A stretch of DNA of 55,263 bases from Paracoccaceae bacterium (GCA_947504705.1 CANNIA010000023.1:1-55263); one strand, 5' to 3'; shown: positions 35,989-44,780, numbered from the stretch's first letter. Made by a program: numbers and translations. Notes: generated by a model from the sequence alone, not told the origin.

Positions 35989-36855
35989 ATGAAACACTTC
36001 GTCGGTTCTGGCCTTCTGGCCCTTAGTCTTGCCTTTGCCGCCCCGGTTGTGGCGCAGGAAACCATCCGTTTTGCGGTCACAGATATCGACGGCCTTGAAG
36101 CGCTTCAGCGCGAAATGGGTCCGTTCAAGGACGCTTTCGAGGCGGCTTCTGGCCTGAAAGTCGAGTTCTTCCCGGTTTCGGGCCGCACCATCGCGGTCGA
36201 GGCGATGGCTGCTGATCAAGTTGATTTCGTGCTGACCGGTCCGGCTGAATATGTCGTGTTCAACGCCCGTCTTGACGCCCAGCCCGTCGTGACCTTCAAG
36301 CGTCCCGACTATTACTCGAACGTCGTCGTGCTGGACGCCAGCCCGGTGCAGACCCCGGAAGACCTGAAGGGCATGAAGATATCCTTCGGCGAAATCGGCT
36401 CCACGTCGCAGCATCTGGGCCCGGTTGATCTTCTGGCAGCGGCCGGTCTGGTCTACTCGGTCGACTATGAACCCGTCTTCCTGAACCGCAACGTCGCGGT
36501 CGAGGCGCTGATCTCGGGTGACATCGCTGCGGTAGGCCTGAACCGGACCCACATCGACAAGATCACCGAAAAGTTCCCCGACCAGAAGTTCCGCGTCATC
36601 GTCAAGGGCGAGCAGCTGCCAGACGATATCCTGCTGGCTTCGCCCACCGTTTCGCCGGAAGTTGTTGACATCGTCCGCAAGACCTTTGCCGAACAGAGCG
36701 ATGCGCTCTTGGCCGCTGTCACCTCGACCGAAGAGAACGAAAAGTACATCGGCGGCAGCTTCAATGCCACGGTGACCGACGCCGACTATGACGTCGTGCG
36801 TAAGATGTACGAGAACATCGGCATCACCGAGTTCACCGAATTCGTCGGCGAGTAA
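35989..36855 (+). CDS. phnD: Phosphonate-type ABC substrate-binding protein, importer 1
   Basis: The 288-residue PhnD-family periplasmic protein has a Sec signal (LLALSLAFAAPVVAQ, cleavage after VVA). Mature-protein signature segments are PVSGRTIAVEAMAADQVDFVLTGPAEYVV and GEIGSTSQHLGPVDLLAAAG (the first spans residues about 63-91). The serine/threonine-rich loop binds the phosphonate oxyanion in this family. It heads phnDCE followed by phnM. It differs strongly from the second PhnD at 40733, so the two importers probably take different phosphonates, or one of them phosphite or phosphate esters. The 216 bp upstream hold only a weak Pho-box-like match. Confidence 0.9.
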   Translation: MKHFVGSGLLALSLAFAAPVVAQETIRFAVTDIDGLEALQREMGPFKDAFEAASGLKVEFFPVSGRTIAVEAMAADQVDFVLTGPAEYVVFNARLDAQPVVTFKRPDYYSNVVVLDASPVQTPEDLKGMKISFGEIGSTSQHLGPVDLLAAAGLVYSVDYEPVFLNRNVAVEALISGDIAAVGLNRTHIDKITEKFPDQKFRVIVKGEQLPDDILLASPTVSPEVVDIVRKTFAEQSDALLAAVTSTEENEKYIGGSFNATVTDADYDVVRKMYENIGITEFTEFVGE

Positions 36856-36862
36856 GTCGCGG

Positions 36863-37666
36863 ATGAACGCGCCCACAAGCCCCCTTCGGGCCCCGACCGG
36901 TTCCACGCAAGTGGAGCCGGTTCTTGCTGTCACAGGCCTGCGCAAGGCCTTCAATGGCCGCGTGATCCTGGACGGTCTGGATTTCAGCCTTGCCCCGGGC
37001 CAGTCCACTGCGCTGATCGGCGCCAACGGCTCGGGAAAGTCGACGCTGCTGCGCTGTCTGGTGCGCCTGATCGAACCCGATGAGGGCCGGGTCGAGATGC
37101 TGGGAAAGGATGTTCGCGCCTTGCCATACGCCGCCTTGCGCCGGTTTCGCGCTCAGGTGGGGATCGTCTGGCAACGCCACAATCTGGTGCCGCGCCTGTC
37201 GGCCCTGTCGAACGTGGTGCATGGCGTGCAGTCCCGCATGACCGGCCCGCGCGCCTGGCTGCAGGCGCTTGCCCCTGCGGATGTCCGCACCGAGGCGATG
37301 GCCTGCCTGGACCGCGTTGGCCTTGGCGACCGGGCGCTGGCGCGGGTTGACAGCCTTTCCGGTGGCCAGCAGCAGCGCGTGGCGATTGCCCGCATGCTGA
37401 TGCAGTGCCCCGAATTCATTCTGGCCGACGAACCCGATGCCAGCCTTGATCCCCAGACCGGGCAAGAGGTGATGGAGCTGCTTCTGACCCTTGTGCGCCG
37501 CGACGGCCTGTCGCTGCTGGTGATCTCGCACCGGATGGAGCACACGCTGAAGTTTTCCGACCGCATCCTGGGTCTGGCGCAGGGCTGCATCGCGCTTGAC
37601 CTGCCGACAGTCGAGGCGACCCCGTCCGGCCTGCGCCACTTCTTTGATCATGAGGGTCAGCCATGA
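36863..37666 (+). CDS. phnC: Phosphonate ABC transporter ATPase, importer 1
   Basis: The 267-residue ATPase has Walker A GANGSGKST, signature [14 protein letters not shown], Walker B FILADEPDASLD and switch His in VISHRMEHT. ATG 36863 lies 7 bp after phnD. The stop overlaps phnE by ATGA. The PhnC family is typically 250-280 residues. Confidence 0.9.
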   Translation: MNAPTSPLRAPTGSTQVEPVLAVTGLRKAFNGRVILDGLDFSLAPGQSTALIGANGSGKSTLLRCLVRLIEPDEGRVEMLGKDVRALPYAALRRFRAQVGIVWQRHNLVPRLSALSNVVHGVQSRMTGPRAWLQALAPADVRTEAMACLDRVGLGDRALARVDSLSGGQQQRVAIARMLMQCPEFILADEPDASLDPQTGQEVMELLLTLVRRDGLSLLVISHRMEHTLKFSDRILGLAQGCIALDLPTVEATPSGLRHFFDHEGQP

Positions 37667-38460
37667 CAGCCATCCCTGTCCCTCCTCGTTTTGCACGGCA
37701 GAGCCTGGTCGAATATGTCGCGCTGATCCTTGTGCTGGGGCTGATCTTCTCGTCCCTGGCGGCAACCGCGCCTGCTTTCGACAGGCTCGGCCACGGGATC
37801 GCGCGGCTTTTCGCGCCTTCGGGCCTGTTGACCCAGATGTTCCCACCCGATTTCAGCCGGATCGTCCCCATCGGCTGGAAGCTTCTGGAAACGCTGCAGA
37901 TGGCCGTCGCGGGCTGCGCGCTGGGGCTGGTGCTTGCCGTGCCCTTTGCCATCCTTGCAACCGACCGGCTGTCGCCGCATCCGGTGATCCGCACAGGCGC
38001 GCGGGCCATAATCGCGCTCTTTCGCACCGTGCCCGATCTGGTCTGGGCCATCATCTTCATCATCATCGTGGGTCTTGGCCCGGCGGCGGGTGTTATGGCG
38101 ATCATGGTCGACAAGATCGGCTTTGCCGGCCGCTTCTTCGCCGAAGCGATGGAGGAAACCGACCCCGGCCCCCAGGACGCCTTGCGCGCCATCGGGGCCT
38201 CGCGCCTTGGCATCATCGCCTCCGCCGTCTTTCCGGCATGCCTGCCATCCTTCACCGCCACCTCGCTGTTTGCACTGGAAAAGTCGGTGCGCGGATCGGC
38301 GGCGCTGGGTCTGGTGGGTGCTGGCGGCATCGGGGTCGACCTCAAGGTCGCCTTCGACCTTTTCAACTATGACGAGGCTTTGGCGATCATCCTGATGATG
38401 CTCGCCCTGGTCATCGCCGTGGAACAGGGGTCCGGCTGGATCCGCAGGAAGCTGATATAA
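37663..38460 (+). CDS. phnE: Phosphonate ABC transporter permease, importer 1
   Basis: The 265-residue permease has six predicted membrane segments, PhnE hallmarks FRTVPDLVWAIIFIIIVG and GPAAGVMAIMVDKIGFAGR, and the EAA-type loop ALRAIGASRLGIIASAVFP. This importer has one permease gene and would use a homodimer, unlike importer 2 with two. The start overlaps phnC. It is followed 2 bp later by a 31-codon ORF and phnM. Confidence 0.9.
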   Translation: MTAIPVPPRFARQSLVEYVALILVLGLIFSSLAATAPAFDRLGHGIARLFAPSGLLTQMFPPDFSRIVPIGWKLLETLQMAVAGCALGLVLAVPFAILATDRLSPHPVIRTGARAIIALFRTVPDLVWAIIFIIIVGLGPAAGVMAIMVDKIGFAGRFFAEAMEETDPGPQDALRAIGASRLGIIASAVFPACLPSFTATSLFALEKSVRGSAALGLVGAGGIGVDLKVAFDLFNYDEALAIILMMLALVIAVEQGSGWIRRKLI

Positions 38461-38462
38461 CC

Positions 38463-38558
38463 ATGATCACAACCGATACCGCACATCGCTACTGGAACGG
38501 CGAATGGCAAAAGGCCGATGGTGCCAGTCCTTGGGCGCAAGCCGAGCGTCTGGAATGA
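38463..38558 (+). CDS. 31-codon small ORF coupled to phnM
   Basis: ATG 38463 begins 2 bp after the phnE stop and the frame ends at TGA 38556-38558, overlapping the phnM ATG as ATGA. The peptide starts MITTDTAHRYWNGEW and continues QKADGASPWAQAERLE. It has no membrane segment. The exact filling of the gap and the coupling overlap suggest it is translated, as a small protein or as a leader delivering ribosomes to phnM. It could also be the stub of a once longer gene. I do not recognise it. Confidence 0.5.
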   Translation: MITTDTAHRYWNGEWQKADGASPWAQAERLE

Positions 38559-39751
38559 CTGCCGAGCTGATCGAAGGGGCGCAGGTCCTCTTCGAGGACC
38601 GCGTTGAAACCGCCGCAGTCCGGATCGAGGCTGGCCTGATCACCGGTATCGACGTCGCACGGGATGGCGCAACGGTGGTGCATGGTCGGGGAATGCTTCT
38701 CGCTCCGGCCTTTGTCGACATCCACGGCGACGCCTTCGAACGCCAGCTGATGCCCCGCCCCGGCGTGGCCGTCCCGACCGAGACGGCACTACTTGAAACC
38801 GACCGGCAACTTGCAGCAAACGGAATCGGCACGGCCTATCATGCGTTGACCCTCTCATGGGAACCGGGCCTCCGTAGCGTCGATTCTGGCTGGCAGGTTG
38901 TTCACGCGTTGGATTCATTGAACCACCGCCTGACAACCGACAATCGCCTTCAATTGCGCTGGGAGACCTTTTGCGATCAGGCTGAACCGTTGATTGCCCA
39001 TGTCATGGCTGGGACGGACCGGCCCGCGCTGGCGTTCAACGACCATACGACCTCGATGCTTTTGCACCCCGATGTGCCGCCACAAGACCGGCCCTTCGAT
39101 CAGGTCGATCCCTATCCCGTGACCCCTTTCGATGCCCCTCGCTTTCAAAAGAAGATGCAGGATCAAGCCCGCCGCGCGCAAGTGACCCCGGAAGACTATG
39201 TCGCCCTGATCCGCAAGGCTTGGCACCGACGCCCTGAAGTGCCCGCCCAGATTGACCGGCTTGCCGCCCTTGCCCGTGCCCATGGCGTCCCGATGCTTAG
39301 CCACGACGACAGCCAGACCGAAACCCGCGCCTACTATCGCGGGCTTGGGTCGCGCGTGGCCGAGTTCCCGATGCATGAACGGGTCTGCCTCGCTGCCCGG
39401 GACGCCGGGGACATGATCGTCCTTGGCGCGCCGAACGCGATGCGCGGGGGCAGTCACCTTGGCAGCCCCGGTGCGGCCGACATGATCAAGCGGGGCCTCT
39501 GCGACATACTGGCCTCGGACTATTATTACCCGGCGATGCTTGGGGCGGTATTCCGGCTTCTTGCGGATGGGGTGGCCCCGTTGCCCACGCTGTGGAAGCT
39601 GGTTTCGCAAAACGCCGCCGCAGCGATGGGCCTTTCTGACCGGGGTCGAGTTGCGCCGGGGTTGCGTGCGGATCTTGTTCTGCTTGATGCGCCCGAAGGG
39701 CATACCCCAGCCCCACTTCGCACCTGGGTCGCGGGGCGTCGCGGTTACTAG
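38555..39751 (+). CDS. phnM: PhnM-type triphosphate diphosphatase (first copy, divergent)
   Basis: The 398-residue amidohydrolase of the PhnM group has the N-terminal metal motif PAFVDIHGD, later MLSHDDSQTE, and the C-terminal GAPNAMRGGSHLG with DILASDYYYPAML. PhnM releases diphosphate from ribose 1-methylphosphonate 5-triphosphate in the C-P lyase pathway. This copy reads DIHGDAFER where the second copy reads ELHTDNLER, so it is a distinct subgroup, perhaps with a different phosphonate-derived substrate. It is linked to importer 1 rather than to the C-P lyase core. Confidence 0.85.
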   Translation: MTAELIEGAQVLFEDRVETAAVRIEAGLITGIDVARDGATVVHGRGMLLAPAFVDIHGDAFERQLMPRPGVAVPTETALLETDRQLAANGIGTAYHALTLSWEPGLRSVDSGWQVVHALDSLNHRLTTDNRLQLRWETFCDQAEPLIAHVMAGTDRPALAFNDHTTSMLLHPDVPPQDRPFDQVDPYPVTPFDAPRFQKKMQDQARRAQVTPEDYVALIRKAWHRRPEVPAQIDRLAALARAHGVPMLSHDDSQTETRAYYRGLGSRVAEFPMHERVCLAARDAGDMIVLGAPNAMRGGSHLGSPGAADMIKRGLCDILASDYYYPAMLGAVFRLLADGVAPLPTLWKLVSQNAAAAMGLSDRGRVAPGLRADLVLLDAPEGHTPAPLRTWVAGRRGY

Positions 39752-39794
39752 GCGCTTTCGGGGGCGGTGTTTGCAGCTGATGCCGTCACACAAG

Positions 39795-39823
39795 GTTCAC
39801 TCAGGCTTTCATTCACTGTCACA
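39795..39823 (+). promoter_or_regulatory. Pho-box-like triple repeat upstream of importer 2
   Basis: Three 7-mers, GTTCACT, CTTTCAT and TGTCACA, are each spaced by 4 bp (11-bp period), matching the PhoB box pattern of CTGTCAT-like units. It lies 43 bp before the phnC ATG, in the gap between phnM and phnC. Confidence 0.6.
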
Positions 39824-39865
39824 GATGCCCGTTAGCTCCTGCCTCAAGCGAATTGGGGGCAACCT

Positions 39866-40684
39866 ATGCTGGACGTTCAGGGTGTGACGCGGATGTTTGG
39901 TCGCAAGGCCGCTGTCGACAATGTCAGCTTTCGCGTGGACAGCCCTGCTTTCATCGGCATCATCGGACGGTCAGGTGCGGGCAAATCTACCTTCCTGCGC
40001 TTGATGAACCGGCTGATCGACGCCACCGCCGGAGTGATCCGCGTGGACGGGCGCAATGTGCTGGCGCTCAAGGGCGGCGAGGCGCGGGCCTGGCAGGCGC
40101 AATGCGCGATGATCTTCCAGCAGTTCAACCTGGTTGCCCGGATGGATGTGGCCTCGAACGTGCTGCACGGCATCCTGAACCGCCGCTCCACGCTGCAGAC
40201 GATGTTCAACCTCTGGCCCCAGGCCGACATCCTGAAGGCGCTAGAGATCCTGGATCGGCTTGGGATCAGTGAACAGGCCCCGAAACGGGCCGAGGCCCTG
40301 TCGGGCGGCCAGCAACAACGCGTCGCCATTGCCCGCGCCCTGATGCAGGACCCCAAGATCATCCTTGCTGACGAACCCATCGCCAGTCTCGACCCGATGA
40401 ATGCGCAAGTCGTGATGGACACCCTGCGTCGCATCAACCTTGAAGATGGCCGCATGGTCATCGCGAACCTTCACACGCTGGATACCGCGCGACGCTACTG
40501 CGACCGGGTGATCGGCATGCGCGACGGTCGCATCGTCTTTGACGGCGCCCCCGACCAGCTTTCCACTGGGGCCGCCCGCGACATCTACGGCGCGGACGAA
40601 ACCTTCAACGAGGCCGCGACATCGACCTCGATCCCCACCGACACCACCGCTGACCGCAGCTTTGCGGATCAGATGCTGGCGTAA
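39866..40684 (+). CDS. phnC: Phosphonate ABC transporter ATPase, importer 2
   Basis: The 272-residue ATPase has Walker [10 protein letters not shown], signature [15 protein letters not shown], Walker [14 protein letters not shown] and H-loop [17 protein letters not shown]. The last two features are typical of bona fide PhnC. It heads phnC-phnD-phnE-phnE behind a Pho-box-like repeat, the standard order for the phosphonate importer linked to C-P lyase. Confidence 0.93.
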   Translation: MLDVQGVTRMFGRKAAVDNVSFRVDSPAFIGIIGRSGAGKSTFLRLMNRLIDATAGVIRVDGRNVLALKGGEARAWQAQCAMIFQQFNLVARMDVASNVLHGILNRRSTLQTMFNLWPQADILKALEILDRLGISEQAPKRAEALSGGQQQRVAIARALMQDPKIILADEPIASLDPMNAQVVMDTLRRINLEDGRMVIANLHTLDTARRYCDRVIGMRDGRIVFDGAPDQLSTGAARDIYGADETFNEAATSTSIPTDTTADRSFADQMLA

Positions 40685-40732
40685 CACCAGACCACCGTCC
40701 CGGCCACCAGGCCACAACCCCATGGAGCTGCC

Positions 40733-41629
40733 ATGAACAAGCTGCTGACTGCAACTGCCCTGACCGCAATCCTGGCCTCGGCCGCGACTGCTCAGGACAT
40801 CACCGAATTCAACATCGGCATCCTTGGCGGCGAAAACGCCCAGGACCGCATGACCTCGAACGAATGCTTCCGCGTCAAGGTTGAAGAAGCCCTTGGCGTC
40901 CCGGTCAAGCTGTTCACCCCCGCTGACTATGACGGCGTGATCCAGGGCCTGCTGGGCGGCAGCATCGACTACGCCTGGCTTGGCGCTTCGGCCTATGCCA
41001 AGGTCTACCTGACCGACCCGACCGCCGTGGACCTGAAGCTGACCAAGCAGAACCTTGACGGCTCGACCGGCTATTACTCGATCGGCTTCACCCGCAAGGA
41101 CACCGGCATCACGAACATGGACGAAGCCAAGGGCAAGGTCTTCGCCTTCGCTGACCCGAACTCGACCTCGGGCTACCTTGTCCCCGCTGCCGAACTGTCG
41201 GCCAAATACGGCAAGCTGGAAGACTACTTCGCCGAAGTGAAGATGTCCGGCGGCCATGAACAGACCATCGTCGGCGTCGCCAACGGCGACTTCGAGGCTG
41301 GCGTGTCCTGGGCTGACGGCCTTGGCAACTGGGAAGACGGCTACTCCTCGGGCGCCTTCCGCAAGGCCGCCGATGCGGGCCTCGTCGACATGTCGAACCT
41401 CGTCGAAATCTGGCGCTCGACCCTGATCCCGGAAGGCCCGATGGTCGTCCGCTCGGCGCTGCCGCAGGACGTCAAGGACAAGGTCACCCAGTTGACCGCC
41501 GACCTGTGGGAAACCGATCCGGAATGCGCCGCTGCCCTCGCCGCTGGCGACGCCAAGGATTTCATCCCGGTCGAGCAGTCGGCCTATGAAGGCATCCTCG
41601 CCGCCCGCAAGCTTCAGGAAGGCATGTAA
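40733..41629 (+). CDS. phnD: Phosphonate ABC substrate-binding protein, importer 2
   Basis: The 298-residue protein has a Sec signal (LLTATALTAILASAATA|Q). Classic PhnD features are NIGILGGENAQDRM at the mature N-terminus, LLGGSIDYAWLGASAYAK, and FADPNSTSGYLVP, which forms the phosphonate-binding helix dipole site. VSWADGLGNWEDGY replaces the more usual aromatic patch. Strong C- and G-ending codon bias suggests high expression. It is followed by a stem-loop. Confidence 0.93.
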   Translation: MNKLLTATALTAILASAATAQDITEFNIGILGGENAQDRMTSNECFRVKVEEALGVPVKLFTPADYDGVIQGLLGGSIDYAWLGASAYAKVYLTDPTAVDLKLTKQNLDGSTGYYSIGFTRKDTGITNMDEAKGKVFAFADPNSTSGYLVPAAELSAKYGKLEDYFAEVKMSGGHEQTIVGVANGDFEAGVSWADGLGNWEDGYSSGAFRKAADAGLVDMSNLVEIWRSTLIPEGPMVVRSALPQDVKDKVTQLTADLWETDPECAAALAAGDAKDFIPVEQSAYEGILAARKLQEGM

Positions 41630-41642
41630 GCCCTTCTGACCC

Positions 41643-41681
41643 GCCGGACCCCGCGCTCCCCGGGGTCCGGCACCCCTTTTT
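41643..41681 (+). terminator. Attenuator/terminator hairpin between phnD and phnE
   Basis: Eleven-bp perfect arms (41643-41653 and 41661-41671) with a 7-base loop, then ACCCC and five T. It resembles a partial terminator that lowers permease relative to binding-protein expression; the permease ATG follows 12 bp later. Confidence 0.75.
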
Positions 41682-41693
41682 CCGGATGTTCCC

Positions 41694-42572
41694 ATGGTCG
41701 ACATAGCCTTCGGACCTAGTGAGGGCAAACGCCCGAACCTGTCCGACAATCGCGAAGCCTATCTCGACATGGTCCGCCGCAAGCGGATGTATGGCGGCAT
41801 CCTCATGGTCGTTTTCATCGCCCTCATGGCCTCGGGCTGGTCCCTGTCCGAAGACCGCAATGCCGGAGGGTTCCTCGAAGGCCTGCATCAGATATTCGAC
41901 TTTCCCGCCGAAGTCTTCGCCGAAGCCTGGACCAAGCTCGTCCTTCTACCCGGCGTCGTCATCGACCATCTGCCGGCCCTGATCGAAACGCTGAACATAG
42001 CCGCGGTTGCCACCCTGTTGGGAGCATTGGCCGCCATGTCGCTGTCGCTTCTCGCGACGCGGGGCCTCGCCCGCTGGCCGCGCCTGATCCCGCTGTTCCG
42101 CCGCACGATGGATGCCCTTCGCGCCATCCCGGAAATTGTCATCGCGCTGGTGCTGATCTATATCCTCGGCGGTGGCCCGATGCCCGCCGTCATCGCCATC
42201 GCGCTCCATACCGGCGGTGCTTTGGGCAAGCTTTTCTCGGAAGTCGCCGAAAACGCCGATCTGAAACCGGTCGAAGGCCTCGCCTCAGTGGGCGCAAACT
42301 GGTCGCAGCGCATGTGGCTGGGCGTGATCCCGCAAGTGGCACCGAACTGGCTGTCTTATGCCCTGCTGCGCTTTGAAATCAACGTCCGCGCTAGCGCCAT
42401 CCTTGGCTTTGTCGGCGAAGGCGGCATCGGCCATGACCTCAAGCTTGCGATGCAATGGGGCCAGGGCCGCTATGACCAGGTCGTCGGGATCTTCGCCCTT
42501 CTGTTCCTGACCATTGTCATCATCGACCAGGTTTCGGACCATTTCCGCCACAAGCTGGTCAAGGGGCACTAA
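41694..42572 (+). CDS. phnE: Phosphonate ABC transporter permease, importer 2 (first)
   Basis: The 292-residue permease has a charged N-terminal tail, a first membrane segment (GGILMVVFIALMASGWSL), a periplasmic stretch and five more segments. The PhnE family motif ALRAIPEIVIALVLIYILGGG and the EAA-type loop KPVEGLASVGANWSQRMWLG are present. It pairs with the larger phnE 3 bp downstream. Confidence 0.92.
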   Translation: MVDIAFGPSEGKRPNLSDNREAYLDMVRRKRMYGGILMVVFIALMASGWSLSEDRNAGGFLEGLHQIFDFPAEVFAEAWTKLVLLPGVVIDHLPALIETLNIAAVATLLGALAAMSLSLLATRGLARWPRLIPLFRRTMDALRAIPEIVIALVLIYILGGGPMPAVIAIALHTGGALGKLFSEVAENADLKPVEGLASVGANWSQRMWLGVIPQVAPNWLSYALLRFEINVRASAILGFVGEGGIGHDLKLAMQWGQGRYDQVVGIFALLFLTIVIIDQVSDHFRHKLVKGH

Positions 42573-42575
42573 GCC

Positions 42576-43901
42576 ATGTTTGCCACCCCCTTCACCCCGT
42601 CTCTGGCCGCGACCGTAACGCGCAGCTTCACACGCAAGCGCCGATTGGCCTTTGCCATCCCCGCCGCAATCCTTGCCTATCTGATCTATGCCGCGATCAG
42701 CTTTGACGTGGCTGGCCTCGTCCAGCGGGCCCGCTTCGACAATGCCGCGATCCTTCTGTCCGACTTCTGGTCGCACAAGACCCATGTGACACGCGACAAC
42801 CGGAGCGGTGATGTCGTGGTTGCGATCGAAGGCGAAAACAAGGGCACCTATCCCGAAGGCATGCTGCCCGACTGGGTCACGGTTGCAGGCGGGGTCACCA
42901 CCGTGGACCTTGGACAGGGCCATGTCGTCACCTATGACGATAGGGGCGCGCGCTATGTCGTGCCGGGCTACGGCACCATCGACATCCACCCCGAAGGCGG
43001 CAAACCGGTGCTGACCGCACCAGAACCGATCCCCGACTGGATCTCCGTCTCTGAAAACAAGGTCAGCGTCACCACCGATGCGGGCCGGTTCAGCTATAGC
43101 CGGTCGAAAGTCGAGACTTTCAAATACGAGGCAGGCTGGGAGCTTTGGTTCTTCACCCTCGAAAGCCCGTTCTACGGCAAAAGCTGGGTTCAGCTCGCTG
43201 CTCTTGCAACTACCGGCGACCGGATTGACCCGGCACGGACAAACCTCGGCTACATGGCCCATGAGTTCTGGACCAACAAGATGTGGCACCACGCCGATGT
43301 TGCTTGGGCGATTTTCGAGACGATCCTGATGGCCTTCCTTGGCACAATGACCGCGGCTCTGGTCGCATTGCCGCTGTCCTTTTTGGCCGCACGGAACTTC
43401 TCGCCGCTTGGTCCCCTGCGCTTTGCCGCCCGCCGCATCTTCGACTTTGTCCGCGGCGTCGATGGACTGATCTGGACCATCATCCTTTCCCGCGCCTTCG
43501 GGCCTGGGCCGATGACCGGGGCCATCGCTATCGCGATCACCGATTCCGGGACCTTCGGCAAAACCTTCTCCGAGGCCTTGGAGAATATCGACGAAAAGCA
43601 GGTCGAAGGCATCCGCTCAACAGGCGCGAATGCGCTGCAGCGCGCACGGTTCGGCGTCATCCCCCAGATCACGCCGGTCCTCCTCAGCCAGATCCTCTAT
43701 TATCTCGAATCCAACACCCGCAGCGCCACAGTGATCGGTGCCATCGTCGGTGGCGGCATCGGGCTTCTCCTGACTCAGGCGATCATCACGCAAAAGGACT
43801 GGGAAGAGGTCGCCTACTACATGGTTCTGATCGTGCTGATGGTCATGCTGATGGACAGCCTCTCCGGTTGGCTCCGCCGCAAGCTGATCAAGGGGACCTG
43901 A
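42576..43901 (+). CDS. phnE: Phosphonate ABC transporter permease, importer 2 (second, with periplasmic insert)
   Basis: The 441-residue permease has a first membrane segment at about residues 22-42 (AFAIPAAILAYLIYAAI). About 190 mostly polar residues follow with beta-like repeats (WVTVAGGVTTVDLGQGHVV, GRFSYSRSKVETFKYEAGWE). The remaining five-segment permease core has FVRGVDGLIWTIILSRAFGPG and the EAA-type loop KQVEGIRSTGANALQRARFG. Typical PhnE is 260-290 residues, so the insert adds a periplasmic domain that may contact PhnD or ligand. Long PhnE forms occur in alphaproteobacteria. Confidence 0.9.
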   Translation: MFATPFTPSLAATVTRSFTRKRRLAFAIPAAILAYLIYAAISFDVAGLVQRARFDNAAILLSDFWSHKTHVTRDNRSGDVVVAIEGENKGTYPEGMLPDWVTVAGGVTTVDLGQGHVVTYDDRGARYVVPGYGTIDIHPEGGKPVLTAPEPIPDWISVSENKVSVTTDAGRFSYSRSKVETFKYEAGWELWFFTLESPFYGKSWVQLAALATTGDRIDPARTNLGYMAHEFWTNKMWHHADVAWAIFETILMAFLGTMTAALVALPLSFLAARNFSPLGPLRFAARRIFDFVRGVDGLIWTIILSRAFGPGPMTGAIAIAITDSGTFGKTFSEALENIDEKQVEGIRSTGANALQRARFGVIPQITPVLLSQILYYLESNTRSATVIGAIVGGGIGLLLTQAIITQKDWEEVAYYMVLIVLMVMLMDSLSGWLRRKLIKGT

Positions 43902-43950
43902 CCCTGCGCTGTGCCCAAGCTTTCCCCGCGACAAGTATCCTCAGGGGGAA

Positions 43951-43997
43951 GCCATTGGTTTTCCAAAAACCAATGGCGTGGGGGGCGAAGCGCCCCC
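43951..43997. repeat. Two adjoining hairpins in the phnE-acyltransferase gap
   Basis: Hairpin one (43951-43977) has 12-bp perfect arms GCCATTGGTTTT/AAAACCAATGGC around CCA. Hairpin two (43981-43997) has GGGGGCG/CGCCCCC around AAG. The pair, followed by GAGGGGGAGGCGAAGC, looks like the short mosaic repeats seen between genes of Rhodobacterales. It may stop or stabilise the transporter transcript. The rest of the 204-bp gap shows nothing else. Confidence 0.7.
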
Positions 43998-44105
43998 AAT
44001 GACGCGAGGGGGAGGCGAAGCCCGACGACGAGACAAAAGACTTGCGCGTTAGCGCTCAATTTGAAAACCGCCCCGACCGGCGCAGGTTCCTAAGGTTAAA
44101 CGATC

Positions 44106-44780
44106 ATGAACGCCCACGCGCAAGCTCTTGAAAACGCTCACACCGACCAACCTGTCCCGCGTGGACAGCGTCTCTCTCCCGACGGTGCCGTGATCCACCC
44201 CACCGCCCAGGTCGTGACCTCAACCTTCGAAGCCTGGACCGAGATCGGCGAAGGCTCCCGCATCATCAACTCCACTTTCGAAGCCTATTCCTACTGCGAC
44301 CGCTACGCCGACATCGCCAACACCACCGTCGGCCGCTTTTCCAACATCGCCGCGATGACCCGCATCGGCCCGACCGACCACCCTTTCAGCCACGCCGCCC
44401 AGCATCACTTCCTCTACCGGTCCTCCTATTACTGGGAGGACGCCGAAGATGACCCCGCCTTCTTCACCGCCCGTGCCGCCCGCCGCACCAGCCTCGGGGC
44501 AGACTGCTGGATCGGCCATGGCGCGATCATCAAGCCCGAGGTTTCGGTCGGCATCGGGGCCATCGTCGCATCCGGGGCGGTCGTCACGAAAGACGTTCCC
44601 TCCTTCATGATCGTCGCCGGCTGCCCCGCCACCCCACTTCGTCCCCGCTTCGATCCTCTCACTATCGACCGGCTTCTGGCACTCGCCTGGTGGGACTGGG
44701 ATCATGCCCGCCTGCGGTCGGCCCTGCAGGATTTCCGGTCGCTGAAGGCCGAAGCCTTCCTTGAGAAATATCAGGGCTGA
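44106..44780 (+). CDS. Phn-cluster hexapeptide-repeat acyltransferase
   Basis: The 224-residue left-handed beta-helix acetyltransferase has hexapeptide-type turns (VIHPTAQVVTSTFEAWTEIG, IINSTFEAYSYC, IANTTVGRFSNIAA) and LGADCWIGHGAIIKPEVSVG. The catalytic His lies in GPTDHPFSHAAQHHF, as in chloramphenicol acetyltransferase-like xenobiotic acyltransferases. This family recurs in C-P lyase clusters and may acetylate aminoalkylphosphonates, a role played by the unrelated PhnO in E. coli. Its end overlaps the convergent phnF by 10 bp. Confidence 0.88.
   Translation: MNAHAQALENAHTDQPVPRGQRLSPDGAVIHPTAQVVTSTFEAWTEIGEGSRIINSTFEAYSYCDRYADIANTTVGRFSNIAAMTRIGPTDHPFSHAAQHHFLYRSSYYWEDAEDDPAFFTARAARRTSLGADCWIGHGAIIKPEVSVGIGAIVASGAVVTKDVPSFMIVAGCPATPLRPRFDPLTIDRLLALAWWDWDHARLRSALQDFRSLKAEAFLEKYQG

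Noticed and set aside
35935-37026. 363-codon minus-strand frame opposite phnD/phnC of importer 1
   Set aside because: It spans two real genes and their junction and has no recognisable domain.
40241-41749. A 500-codon open frame on the minus strand opposite phnC/phnD of importer 2
   Set aside because: It is the antisense shadow of two clearly recognisable genes with strong GC-ending codon bias; the translation is low-complexity Gly/Asp/Val with no family features.
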